Translations under genes and position numbers: made by a program | Shown here: positions 1 through 9,600 of the stretch, one piece after another | Layout of the letters: each line of letters starts with the position of its first letter | How positions within the stretch are numbered: the first letter of the stretch is position 1 | Assembly (NCBI GenBank): GCA_025504975.1 | Contig: JANUWI010000007.1 | Coordinates: forward strand, 1-64,000 | Reading direction: 5' to 3' | DNA: 64,000 nt | From: Plenodomus lindquistii | Lineage: Eukaryota > Ascomycota > Dothideomycetes > Pleosporales > Leptosphaeriaceae | The notes under the pieces: generated by a model | What the model was told of the DNA's origin: nothing | Database searches by the model: none | What the model saw: only the letters and a program-made list of their open reading frames with translations

Positions 1-193
1 CTAACCCTAATCGGTTAACCAGAACTATGAATACCAACACGCTCCCCTCGGGCCAACATCTCTACAGATAAGCCCAGCGAACGATATCCTTTGCTTGCCG
101 CCGGTCCCACTGTAAAACCGGTATTCTGAGACAAGCCCAGCGCTTATCTCGGAGGCAAGGCAGACTCATCGGGGGAATCCCCCCGAGGCGATG

Positions 194-201
194 TATATAA
201 A
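194..201 (+). promoter_or_regulatory. TATA box in the 5' pLTR
   Basis: TATATAAA lies about 190 nt upstream of the ORF1 ATG in otherwise GC-balanced DNA. It probably drives the element transcript. The same motif is present in the 3' copy at 4197-4204. If transcription started the usual 25-30 nt downstream, the start would fall inside the hammerhead fold. Confidence 0.5.
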
Positions 202-209
202 CTGCTCTC

Positions 210-299
210 CTGTCGCTCCTGACGAGTTTCTTTCTGTAGATCCAACACGAAACGAAAAGTATCTCCTCACAAGAGATATTTAGAGTCTTCATTTTACAG
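210..299 (+). ncRNA. Type I hammerhead ribozyme, 5' copy
   Basis: All core elements are readable. CTGACGA at 219-225 fits CUGANGA. Stem II is GTTTC 226-230 paired with GAAAC 249-253. The GAA core is at 254-256. Stem III pairs 257-265 with 273-281 (9 bp including one G-U, 7-nt loop). H17 is A282, so cleavage is predicted between 282 and 283. Stem I pairs 215-218 with 283-286, then an asymmetric internal loop, then CTGT 210-213 with ACAG 296-299. Hammerheads in PLE pLTRs are established for animal elements. The cleavage triplet here is UUA, which is allowed by the NUH rule but weaker than GUC. The only difference between the two copies in this motif (position 248) falls in the stem II loop. Confidence 0.8.
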
Positions 300-386
300 A
301 AAGAATAAAATCCAATCGAGTTCCTCTTCAGTGGCTCTGTCACTCTTTAACCCTAACCCTCCTCAACAACAACTCTTTTGGTCACC

Positions 387-1385
387 ATGTCCGCTTCACC
401 ACACACTCCTCAACGAGGACAGCAGAACCGCGCCAGGGCGGGCCCCTCACCCCGCCAAGACGATATGGAGGTTGACTCGTCAACCATTCCCGTTGAAACC
501 CAATCCAGCGTCAATTCGGAATTGCATAATCGACGAATGGCCCTCGGGCTTGAAGTCGTTTCTGCTTTTCTGAAGAAAATCGTCAACTCGCGCAGCGTTG
601 CACAACTGGTGTCTAGCGTTCCAGCCGTAGCACAGGACAGAACTCGAGTCAATCTTGACAACATTGTGCAAGCACACGTCAAGAAAGCGCTTGCAGTCTC
701 CCTCCTCGCGGAATGGAGAGATTGCATCGCTAAAGAAAACTTCGACTCTATCCTGGAGCTTAAATCCCTTCGTGCTCCGTCCATTCAGGTCAGCAAGCTT
801 GCTGAACACGGCGGTAGCATCCCGCGAAATTTCGATGAATCTCTCAAGGAAGCCAAAAAGCTGTCACTCACCCGCATGATCGAAATCAAGGACCTTGAGG
901 TGCAATCCCTGACCGGTCTATGCAACCAGACACAGCAGGCGAATTTACTACACAGAAGCTGGTTACCCATCGCCCAGATGGAAGGGGTGAGCTTTGAGGC
1001 CTCGGCTATTCTGCTCGACCCCGCCTGCTCCCTGTCCCTGGTACAATCAGCCATATCAATTGGAGAGAATACTGCGCAGAAACAGATGAGCCTTAGGGCA
1101 AAGAAATCTAGCACAGTTAAAAGAGCACGTAGAGACGGGACAGCCGTCATGCCAACGGACTCCAAAAGTCTCGAAGTGTTCGTCAAAGAAATCGCGAAAC
1201 GGCAAAGGCAGTCTGCCCAAGACAAGGCCAAAGCCAACAAGAAAAAATCGGGAAAAGGTCGGAGAGGGGCTGGTCCCTCCAAGACCAAAAACCAGAAGAA
1301 TCCCAACAAAATTGGGAAGAAGAACCGCCAACAAAAAAACGGAAAACGCGGTTCTTCCTCCAGAAGGCAGCCCAAGAAGCCTTAG
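387..1385 (+). CDS. PLE ORF1: basic, probably nucleic-acid-binding protein
   Basis: 332 codons from ATG 387, chosen because it sits in a good context (GTCACCATGTC); the frame extends only to a TTG at 378 upstream. The first ~240 residues show no family I recognise. The last ~90 are very rich in Lys/Arg/Gln/Ser (for example KRQRQSAQDKAKANKKK), suggesting an RNA- or DNA-binding tail. PLEs and terminon-like elements often carry an upstream ORF of this kind. The frame overlaps the upstream open extension of ORF2. An in-phase slippery heptamer at 1334-1340 (codons 317-318) may divert part of the ribosomes into ORF2. The TAG stop at 1383-1385 is followed at once by ATG, but that ATG stays in the ORF1 frame and gives only 64 codons. 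Confidence 0.75.
   Translation: MSASPHTPQRGQQNRARAGPSPRQDDMEVDSSTIPVETQSSVNSELHNRRMALGLEVVSAFLKKIVNSRSVAQLVSSVPAVAQDRTRVNLDNIVQAHVKKALAVSLLAEWRDCIAKENFDSILELKSLRAPSIQVSKLAEHGGSIPRNFDESLKEAKKLSLTRMIEIKDLEVQSLTGLCNQTQQANLLHRSWLPIAQMEGVSFEASAILLDPACSLSLVQSAISIGENTAQKQMSLRAKKSSTVKRARRDGTAVMPTDSKSLEVFVKEIAKRQRQSAQDKAKANKKKSGKGRRGAGPSKTKNQKNPNKIGKKNRQQKNGKRGSSSRRQPKKP
1334..1340 (+). promoter_or_regulatory. Putative -1 ribosomal frameshift site A-AAA-AAC
   Basis: In the ORF1 frame the codons read CAA AAA AAC, so the heptamer is exactly in the X-XXY-YYZ phase required for tandem -1 slippage. Slipping by -1 enters the frame that stays open to the ORF2 stop at 3457. The fusion would be about 1023 aa (318 + 705). 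That frame has been open since a TAG at 1130-1132 and has no ATG before 1460. I found only weak downstream hairpins (for example 1364-1368 with 1379-1383), so a strong stimulator is not evident. Confidence 0.6.
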
Positions 1386-3457
1386 ATGCACCGGCTCCCT
1401 TTGCATCAGGCAAGCTGCCTTTGGAGTTCTACCAACTCTCAAGTAACACTGCACAACACATGTACATCTGGCGTACATGGCCGTCTCATTGGTTTGAGAC
1501 TCTCATGTCATGGAAACCAGGTGTACACAAACTCGATGGTGTCAGACTTCCCCCGGACATCGAGTACACCCTTAGTGTAAACTTGAAACACCTCTTCCCT
1601 ATTCGATATTCGGAAAAGGTTGCTGAAGATTGGTTCGAGGAACTTTGCCGCAAGGCCAGACTCCTCACCTATTTTTGGAAAAAAGGTAACGATCAAGATG
1701 ACGTTACCCCCGACTGGGCGAAATCAATCCCGTATCTCGCTTCCGGTTGGGACCCTGGCATTGACGACGACTGGTTTGCAGATGGTATTCTTGACGGGAG
1801 GAAGACTCTGCGTCATGCGCTCCATGAGCGATCTATACCCCGACGAGATGTAAAGGACGATGCTCTCTTTCATGTGACCGTCCATCCAAAAAACCTGCAA
1901 AGATGGCTGTCGGAAGCTCAGCTTCTGGCTTTCATCACCGACAAAAACCTGGGGATTGTCGTCGTCACTCGTGAATGGTACGAGGAACAAATCCAAGCCT
2001 TTTTGGATCTACCATCACCTTCACCAGCGCATCTCCCTCCCAGGGAGCGCCGTCCGCTGTTTGAGGTTCAGCATCAAGGAAAGGAAGCTTTTACCGATTT
2101 CTTCACGGGTTGCGTCAATGACCTGAACGGTAGAATGCTCAAGATGCCCAACGGCGAAGTTTTTCCGTTCCTTTCTTCAAAAAAGGTACAAAAATTCTGG
2201 CGTTCAGCGTATTCCAATACGACAATCCCTGTCTTCCATGGTATCCCAAAGATTCACAAAAATCCATGGAAGATTCGGCCAATAGTCCCTATGCATTCTT
2301 ATGTGTTAGGACCGCTGGCCAGGATTTTGCACGCCCTTCTCTTACCGGTTCAACGATCTTTCCCATGGATATGTGAAAGCAGTCGGAATCTGTGTTCAGA
2401 AGTCGCAGATTTTAATAGGAGATTGGAAACTTCTCCACGTCTCCATTCTGGAGATGTGACGGGCATGTACACGAATATTCAATGGAGGTATTTTCGTGAT
2501 GCCCTGCAGCTTATCTTATCTTCCGGCGACTGGTATGATGAGCAGACCAGGAACTGGATTTTAGACGCTGCCGAACGAATCTGGTTTAGCGCCTTGTTTC
2601 AGCTCGGACCATACTTGGTTAGTCAGACAGACGGAGTGCCAATGGGGCTACATTGCGCTCCAGTCTTTGCAAACCTTTTCATGGCCTTCTACGAACAAGG
2701 ATTCATCAACGCGTCACCATCTCTGTTTTACAGACGATACATTGATGATATCTTCGCCCTTGACCCTTCGGACGAAGCGCTAGATCGATTACGCGTCCCC
2801 GGACTTTCGATCCAATGGACGCATTCCGCCCACGAACTCCCGTTCCTCGACGTACGCTTCCACACGCACCCCGAGTCGGCGGAGGTGTGCTTCGCGCCTT
2901 ATCACAAGGCGCTTAGCCACCACCAATATATCCCATGGGCAAGCGCCCATCCCCTGTCGGTCAAGAAGGGGATGATCAAAGGCGAGCTCAGCCGGGTCCG
3001 CGCAATATGCTATAAGGAGTCATACTTTTTGACATGGAAGGCGACATTTTTGTCGTGGCTCCGAGCGCGCGGCTGGCCAAATCGGGTGTTACACTCCTGG
3101 GCACGGCAAGTCCAATGGCGATCTTACTTTCCCGGCTCCGGGCTGGAGAAAAGGGAAAGGACGAAAGCAATCATTGCCGTGTCCAAATATAACCCCGTAT
3201 GGGATCAGGTTTCTTCGACCGCTATCTGGGAGAACATGAGGAAAGCATGGTTCCGTCATGGGCTTACGGACCTGCCATACCCACCGAATGTTCTTGTTGC
3301 CAAGAAACGTACAAAGTCCATGTGGGACTCTGTGCGAGCGGTAAATCGAAATATCCTTACCAAGGAAATCGAAGAAATCGACATCGAGGATTTGTCGGTA
3401 TCTGTGTCATCCTTAAGCACAGAAATGCCCTATCAGTCCCCTCGAGCTCTGACCTGA
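1340..3457 (+). CDS. PLE ORF2: Penelope-type reverse transcriptase, no endonuclease
   Basis: Start shown at the -1 frameshift entry; the first in-frame ATG is at 1460, and both starts remain possible. Numbering residues from 1421, RT blocks occur in order: TDKNLGIVVV near 173; HGIPKIHK and KIRPIVP at 273-290; catalytic-A SGDVTGMYTNI (Asp345); GVPMGLHCAPVFANL at 405-419; YRRYIDDIF with the catalytic Asp pair 442-443; LPFLDVRFH near 473; and the PLE-typical basic segment after HPLSVKK. The C-terminus is acidic and serine-rich and ends without a GIY-YIG domain, so target cleavage would have to be supplied otherwise, for example by using the free 3' end of a chromosome. All catalytic residues I can assign are intact and there is no internal stop. 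Confidence 0.88.
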   Translation, partial: RKTRFFLQKAAQEALDAPAPFASGKLPLEFYQLSSNTAQHMYIWRTWPSHWFETLMSWKPGVHKLDGVRLPPDIEYTLSVNLKHLFPIRYSEKVAEDWFEELCRKARLLTYFWKKGNDQDDVTPDWAKSIPYLASGWDPGIDDDWFADGILDGRKTLRHALHERSIPRRDVKDDALFHVTVHPKNLQRWLSEAQLLAFITDKNLGIVVVTREWYEEQIQAFLDLPSPSPAHLPPRERRPLFEVQHQGKEAFTDFFTGCVNDLNGRMLKMPNGEVFPFLSSKKVQKFWRSAYSNTTIPVFHGIPKIHKNPWKIRPIVPMHSYVLGPLARILHALLLPVQRSFPWICESSRNLCSEVADFNRRLETSPRLHSGDVTGMYTNIQWRYFRDALQLILSSGDWYDEQTRNWILDAAERIWFSALFQLGPYLVSQTDGVPMGLHCAPVFANLFMAFYEQGFINASPSLFYRRYIDDIFALDPSDEALDRLRVPGLSIQWTHSAHELPFLDVRFHTHPESAEVCFAPYHKALSHHQYIPWASAHPLSVKKGMIKGELSRVRAICYKESYFLTWKATFLSWLRARGWPNRVLHSWARQVQWRSYFPGSGLEKRERTKAIIAVSKYNPVWDQVSSTAIWENMRKAWFRHGLTDLPYPPNVLVAKKRTKSMWDSVRAVNRNILTKEIEEIDIEDLSVSVSSLSTEMPYQSPRALT

Positions 3458-4003
3458 GCCTTACAATGTTCAGAGAAAGGCTGCTTCCTGCGTAATGCTC
3501 GAAGCCGTTGACACCCTTCCAGGAACCTCACACCACCTGAAGCCCGCCTGAAACCTCTTCGCCTGTCAGCCGTGAATATTGAAGGGGCAACCCGGATACT
3601 GAAGCGCATTGCGAAGGGATGGATAGGGGTGAATAGTGGTATTTGGAACCTTTCCTGACCCTTGCTGTGTATCGCGACGCACCATGCCTAGCTTTCACAC
3701 TTCAAGGAGCATCAACATGGTTGTTTTGAGAGGAACCTGGAAAATGGTTTGCCCCTTCTTAGTACCACACGAAACGTGCTAGTAGCCTCGGCGAAGACAC
3801 AAAGTACTGTGCGAAGAGTCGGGAGATCATTTGCCCAATTCTCTTACAGCCATTTTGACGTTGGGGGAAGAAGGACAATTGGGGAAAGAACGAGAGGAGA
3901 TTGGTAAGTCATTTCGGTGTTATTTCGATTAAGGTCGACCATTGCGGTTTCTGGAAACAGACGGAATAGGAGAAGGGCAAGCGCCAAGGCGCTAACCCTG
4001 ACC
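3458..4003 (+). other. PLE 3' untranslated region ending in a short telomeric motif
   Basis: No ORF or domain is visible. The last 22 nt (3992-4013) carry degenerate telomeric repeats (CTAACCCTGACCCTAACCC) that run into the start of the second pLTR. The junction between element body and pLTR is therefore itself telomere-like, which suggests the pLTR was joined to the body through telomeric repeats. Confidence 0.6.
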
Positions 4004-4212
4004 CTAACCCTAATCGGTTAACCAGAACTATGAATACCAACACGCTCCCCTCGGGCCAACATCTCTACAGATAAGCCCAGCGAACGATATCCTTTGCTTG
4101 CCGCCGGTCCCACTGTAAAACCGGTATTCTGAGACAAGCCCAGCGATTATCTCGGAGGCAAGGCAGACTCATCGGGGGAATCCCCCCGAGGCGATGTATA
4201 TAAACTGCTCTC

Positions 4213-4302
4213 CTGTCGCTCCTGACGAGTTTCTTTCTGTAGATCCAACAAGAAACGAAAAGTATCTCCTCACAAGAGATATTTAGAGTCTTCATTTTAC
4301 AG
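4213..4302 (+). ncRNA. Type I hammerhead ribozyme, 3' copy
   Basis: Same fold as the 5' copy, with predicted cleavage between 4285 and 4286. The only sequence difference (A4251) is in the stem II loop and leaves all pairs intact. Cleavage at both copies would release a unit RNA of exactly 4003 nt; cleavage here alone would separate the coding RNA from its telomere-complementary 3' tail. Confidence 0.8.
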
Positions 4303-4306
4303 AAAG

Positions 4307-4312
4307 AATAAA
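4307..4312 (+). terminator. Possible polyadenylation signal AATAAA in the 3' pLTR
   Basis: AATAAA follows the hammerhead directly. It would place an RNA 3' end near the pLTR/telomere junction, about 20-50 nt downstream. The equivalent at 304-309 would have to be bypassed by a transcript starting at the first TATA box, as in LTR elements. Confidence 0.4.
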
Positions 4313-4350
4313 ATCCAATCGAGTTCCTCTTCAGTGGCTCTGTCACTCTT

Positions 4351-4459
4351 TAACCCTAACCCTAACTAACCCTAACCCTAACCCTAACCCTAACCCTAAC
4401 CCTAACCCTAACCCTAACCCTAACCCTAACCCTAACCCTAACCCTAACCCTAACCCTAA
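4351..4459 (+). repeat. Telomeric repeat tract (CCCTAA)n
   Basis: About 18 units of CCCTAA, with one defective unit near 4363-4368 where CTAACTAAC replaces a full repeat. Around 110 bp is of the order reported for whole telomeres in several filamentous fungi. It separates the PLE from RIP-degraded DNA and defines this side as a chromosome end, C-rich strand reading inward. Confidence 0.97.
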
Positions 4460-4465
4460 TATAAA

Positions 4466-5720
4466 GCAGTTAAAAAAAGAGCTAGGCTTATAGTAAAATA
4501 CTACTTTTATTTTAAATTAATAGCTAGATAAATATAGTACTATAGTAGCTACTAGATCTAGTATATACTATTAGTATACATACTTTAATAACTTTTACTA
4601 AACCTATTATAGCTTTAAGTTAAATACTACTTACTATTATTTATATAGTAGTAAAATATTATAAGTAATAGAGATACTAGTATATAGTATTATTAAAAAG
4701 CTTCTTTTTTATTATTCTATAAAATTATAGTATTTATGTATTCTATATTACATAGATAGTATTATAAAAATAAATAGAAAAAGTTATTACAGAGCTATTA
4801 CATGCTTAATATTAGAAATTAAACTTATAAATAAATATCTAAAGCTTTATTATAAAACTTTACTATTATTTTTTAGTATTTTATAGAATAGTTTTATTTA
4901 CTAATTTAAAGTATACTATTTTGAGTATTAGTAAAGTAAGGTTTACCTCTATACTAAAATAGATATAGATTTTCTAATACTAAGCTAGATTCTACTAACT
5001 ATAAAATAAAAATATATATAGAGGTAGAGTTATTTTAATATTAATATATAGATAAACCTAGAGTAGTAACTCTAAAAATAGAAACTATAGTTTTATTTAT
5101 ATTAGGCTTATTATATATTCTTCTATAGTAAATATTAGAAGAGTATTTAGGTATAGTAGCTACTTTAATATATATAGAGATAATAATTAAGTATATATAT
5201 TATATACTAAAATTTTATTAACTATAATATAAAGGTATATATAGAGGAAAAGCTTTAAAGTTAGAGGTAAAAAATCTAACTTTTATTTTAGAATTAGCCT
5301 ATTTTAACAACTTTAATATAGATAGTTTTTTACGTTTTACTATATTCTTTTAGATAATTCTTTAATTACATCTCTAAAATACTTTATATAGTTTATATAA
5401 AGGCTATCTACTTTTAAAAAATATTTTAAAAAGTATGTTATAGTTCTATAGTAGTAGTATTTTAAAGCTATAAATATATTAATATTAAAACTAGTAATTA
5501 AAAAGTATAGAGTTTACTACTATATATATTATATTCTCTATATATTTATAACTTTAGACACTATTTCTAGGTAGGCTATACTATATAACTTTACTATAAT
5601 AGCTCTATAAAATAGTTTTTAAAAGTTTACTATTTATACTTTAATTCTAAGCTACCTTTTTATTTTTATAAACTAATTTAACTTAAAGAATTATATAATA
5701 GCTAGTAGTATCTATTAGAG
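4466..5720. repeat. Unidentified RIP-mutated repeat family, copy 1
   Basis: Aligns by eye, with many C/T and A/G differences, to 13470-14700 over more than 1 kb. Shared landmarks are GAGCTAGGCTTATAGTAAAA at the start, TCTATAAAATTATAGTATTTA in the middle and CTTTATATAGTTTATATAAA near 5380. Boundaries are approximate. This copy is the most mutated of the three in the part that looks coding on the minus strand. Confidence 0.6.
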
Positions 5721-6324
5721 TTAGATATATATATAATAAAAATAGTGTATTAAAAACTTTCTTAATAGTTTTATATATTATAGGTAGATAAAATTAACAA
5801 GTTAGCTAAAATAGTATTATTTTAAGCTATAAAGTACTTAGAATATTAAAATTCTTTAGTAAACCTATCTATAATTTAATTTATAGTTTATACTAATACT
5901 TTAGTACTATAAATACTAGAGTTTTAGACACTTTAATACTTTTAATTTTAGCAGTATTTATTTATACTAATACTTTTTTACTTTTAACTATTTTACTACC
6001 TTATTAATATGTATTTAATTATATAAATCTATTTATACTAACTAGTGCTACTTATTTAAAGAATATTAATGTTAATATATAGTATTTAAGTTAGAATTCT
6101 TTACTATTTATAGTATTTACTTTAAGCTTTAGGTAAGTTAAAAGATTTTTTAAAAATTTAACATTATATTAGCTATATATATAGTAGAGTTCTATATAAT
6201 AATAGTTTAAACTTTAATAGTTAAATAATAATAATTATTAGTAATACTATAGCTACTACTGTAAACTATAGCTTTATAAATATAGCTAGAATTACTTTTA
6301 TACTAGAAAATAGATAGAGCTATA

Positions 6325-6630
6325 ATAAATATGTTACGTAGTATTGCTAGAATAGTAGAAAAAAGTTTTATATGGAGATATTTTAAAATTAGTTAGCTAG
6401 AAATTATCTTTACTAGATTCTATTTATTTCTAAATTATTTTTAATAGCTTTAAATAATATGTTACTCTTTACAGGTTATAATTAACTTTAAAGTAATATA
6501 AATACGTTGTATAGTGTTACTAGAATACTATAAACTTTTTCTATATAGCTATATTTAAAGGTTAGTTAGCTAGAAATTTTCCTCTTTAGATTCTATCTAT
6601 TTCTAAGTTATTTTTAATAGCCTTTAACTA
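6325..6630. repeat. Diverged tandem duplication (~155-bp period)
   Basis: Two successive blocks share GTTAGCTAGAAAT, TTCTATTTATTTCTAAATTA (with C/T changes) and TTTTTAATAGC in the same order and spacing. They lie within RIP DNA. No function can be assigned. Confidence 0.45.
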
Positions 6631-9600
6631 CTTACTACCTTTCTAAAAAAAGATTTTATTTAGAGGCAGTTCTTATTAATATAGAAGTATTATCTAGAGA
6701 CTTATAGAAATTTCTATAATATATAATATTATAAGCTATTAGCTATAGACTATACTCTATATATTTAACATATTAACTCTTTTTTATATTTATACTATAT
6801 ACTATTAAGCTTATAAAAAGAACTATTTACCTAGTAATTTTATTAGATGTTAGATCTATATCTATTATATAAAAAAATTTATATTATAATCTATATTTTA
6901 TTTAGATATTTATTATACATTTACTTAGAGATATTTTATAATTTAAAAATAATAATACTTATAGTTAGAAGTCTATTTTAATTAGAAAAAAATTTGTTAA
7001 AATTTTTATTATAATTAAATACCTCTTTCTATTTATATATAAAGAATAAAAATGTTATTTTTATAAATTAAACCTATAACTATATATAACTTACCTATTA
7101 ATATTTAAATTACTAGTTTATTTCTTTTTTTTTATTTATTCTACTAATTTATAACTATAACTTAACCTATTTTTTCTTATACTCTATATAACCTATAGAT
7201 CTAGTAAACATTAAATATTAAAGTACTATTTAGTTTTACTATTTTTTATATATATTCTAGTTTATTAGAAATTATTATTTATTATACGCTATTAGTTTAT
7301 ATATAGATATATAGAATTAAGTTCTCTCTCTATATAAAGTAAATACTTATATTCCTAGAATATATAAAGTAATAACTACTTAAATTACATATATTATATT
7401 TGTAATTAAAGTATTAGATATAAGACTTTTATTTACTAATTTTACCTTTATTAAAAATTTAACTTTAATTATTAAATTTTCTTTATATTTACTTTAGTGT
7501 TTAGAAATTAGTAAATTATATAAAACTTATAATATTATTAATATAGATATCTATATTATTTTTCTTTCTTTATAAAAAAAAGTTAGTTTATAGAAAATAG
7601 GTAATAACTACGTTATAGATATACTATATTTTTTATTTAAAGTAATAAATTAAAGTTCTTTAATATTTAAAAAAAAATTTTATTTTATATACTTTTTTTT
7701 TATAACATTTTTATAATATATAAATAGTTTATATATACTACATTTCTTACTTATTTATAATATACTATTAGCCTATTTATAATAATACCTAGAAATCTTT
7801 TACTAAACTTCTTTTCTTTCCTAATTTACTATTATTAGCTTAAACTTATTTAAAATATAATAGTAGATACTACAGTACTTTAGATTTAAAATAATACTAA
7901 TATTAGCTCTATATTTTATTCTATTAGTATCTAGAATAATAGGTAAACAGCTAATATAATTATCTAATTATTATATTTATACTAACTCTACAGTATTTAC
8001 AAGCTCTTTATATCTTTTTTTTAGTAAGAAATATCTATAATAAATCTAAAATTAGAACTATATTATTTTTATATATAATTCTACATCTATAAAAATAGCT
8101 TTTTTTAATATTTAGTAGGTTATATAAATTATTATTATTATAGTTACTAAAAAAGTAGTAGAAGTTTTAGAAATTTAGTAGAAATATAGTTATAAAGGTA
8201 TTTAAACTAGTTTATATATTATAAGTAATTTAAATATTTCTTGCTAGTAACTTAATACTTCTAATAGTTCTTTTTTTTTCTAGTATTAGAGGAATATTTA
8301 TTTTTCTCTATTTTTATAGTAATTTTATCTATAGTATTATTAATTTCTTCTTTCTTTTAGTAACTTCTAATTATCTAATATTTTTTAAAGTCTATTTTAA
8401 TTAAAAGATATTATAGATTCTCTTTGCTATAATATAATAATATTCTATATAGATTAGAAAGCTTATAATTTACTTAAAAAATTAAATTTTAGTTAACTGT
8501 AAGTACTATTTATAAACTCTAGCTCTTTTTATCTCTAGACTAAAGTAGCTTCTCTATAGCTATAGCCTCTAACTACCTACTAACTCTACTTATACATTAT
8601 GTTGTACTCTAAAAGTTCTCTAGAGAACTTTATATTCTAATAGTACCTTTACTTTTAACACTAGGCAGCTACTTTTTAATTAGAGTTTTTAATATAATTA
8701 TTTTTTTAATCTCTAATATTTAAACTAGAGGAGTTTTATAGTCTAATAATTTAAAGCTTAGATTATAAATCTAGAGATTTTTACTATTTTTTACAATTCT
8801 AACTATATACTAATCTCCTCTATTTTTTTAAAGTTTAATAATATTTATAACCTAACTATGTATAGCCCTAATACTTCTTTTTTTTACTAAAAATTTAGCT
8901 ACTACTAGACTTAGTATAGCTCTAGCTTCTAGAATTTCTTTATATTCTAGATCTACTACGCTAACTTCTATTTTTTTTAATTTTAGATTTTTATAGCTAC
9001 TAACACAGTTAGTAACTTTAATTTATAGTAGACTTTAACTATTTAAACCTTAAATTTATAATATTATATAGTAATTATTAGCCTTTTTAGCTAGAGTTAA
9101 TATAATATAGGCTACTATATTAGGAAATTTAGAAAATTAAAAGTATGTAGAGTTAGATTTACTATAATTAATAATATTCTATATAATATATAAATCTATA
9201 TATAGTTAGAATAGATTATTATAGTACTTTATAAAAGTAATAGTTACCTTTTTAAAAGGAATCTGCTTTTTTAGTAGTAGATGCCTAAAGTATTACGTTC
9301 TAATTATTAAATATTATAAAGTAGCTATAGATTATTAGTATAAAAAGTATAACGTTACGTGTAGAAATTAAACCTTCTACTTATTTATTTTAGTGCTTAT
9401 AAAGTGTGTCTATAGCAATTATACTATATAGTATTTAGTTATTATATAGTATATTTTAATAACTAAAAGCGTATTTTTAGCTTATAAATAATAGTATAAT
9501 TAGTTACTCTATACTTTAATAGTATTAGCTTTTAACTTATAAACTGTAGGTATTAGAGCCTATAGTATAGCTTATAAAACTAAATATTATAGTAGTAATA

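Larger units (their letters stand above)
1..360 (+). repeat. 5' pseudo-LTR (pLTR) of the Penelope-like element
   Basis: Identical to 4004-4363 except for two single-base differences (C143/A4146 and C248/A4251). It begins with CTAACCCTAA and ends with TTTAACCCTAACCCT, so both edges carry telomeric motifs. Inside are a TATA box near 194-201, a hammerhead fold at 210-299 and AATAAA at 304-309. That gives an LTR-like promoter/poly(A) layout although PLEs are not LTR elements. Antisense ORFs of 93 codons in both copies (62-343 and 4065-4346) are only the shadow of this conserved repeat. Confidence 0.9.
1..4363 (+). mobile_element. Telomere-attached Penelope-like retroelement (endonuclease-lacking)
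   Basis: Layout seen: 360-bp direct repeat, ORF1, ORF2 (reverse transcriptase with YIDD), about 0.5 kb of 3' UTR, second 360-bp direct repeat, then telomeric repeats. The RT has Penelope-type blocks and the ORF ends without a GIY-YIG endonuclease. This matches the telomere-associated, endonuclease-deficient PLEs known from fungi, rotifers and plants (Athena/Coprina type). Orientation is informative: the element's plus strand runs straight into the C-rich telomere strand, as expected if element RNA annealed to the G-rich 3' overhang and was copied onto the chromosome end. The two terminal repeats differ at only two positions and both ORFs are open, so the copy looks young and is not RIP-mutated. 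Whether more copies lie outward of position 1 cannot be seen. Confidence 0.88.
4004..4363 (+). repeat. 3' pseudo-LTR (pLTR) of the Penelope-like element
   Basis: Direct copy of 1-360 at an offset of 4003 nt with two substitutions. It ends in TTTAACCCTAACCCT and runs into the telomeric array, so an RNA ending here would finish in CCCUAA repeats that can pair with the TTAGGG overhang. Contains the second TATA box, hammerhead and AATAAA. Confidence 0.9.

Noticed and set aside
62..343. 93-codon minus-strand ORF, repeated at 4065-4346
   Set aside because: Antisense to the promoter/ribozyme repeat of the PLE. It is duplicated only because the pLTR is duplicated, and has no recognisable protein motif.
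1383..1388. Adjacent TAG-ATG suggesting stop-start reinitiation from ORF1 into ORF2
   Set aside because: The ATG at 1386 lies in the ORF1 frame and opens only 64 codons; it does not lead to the RT frame.
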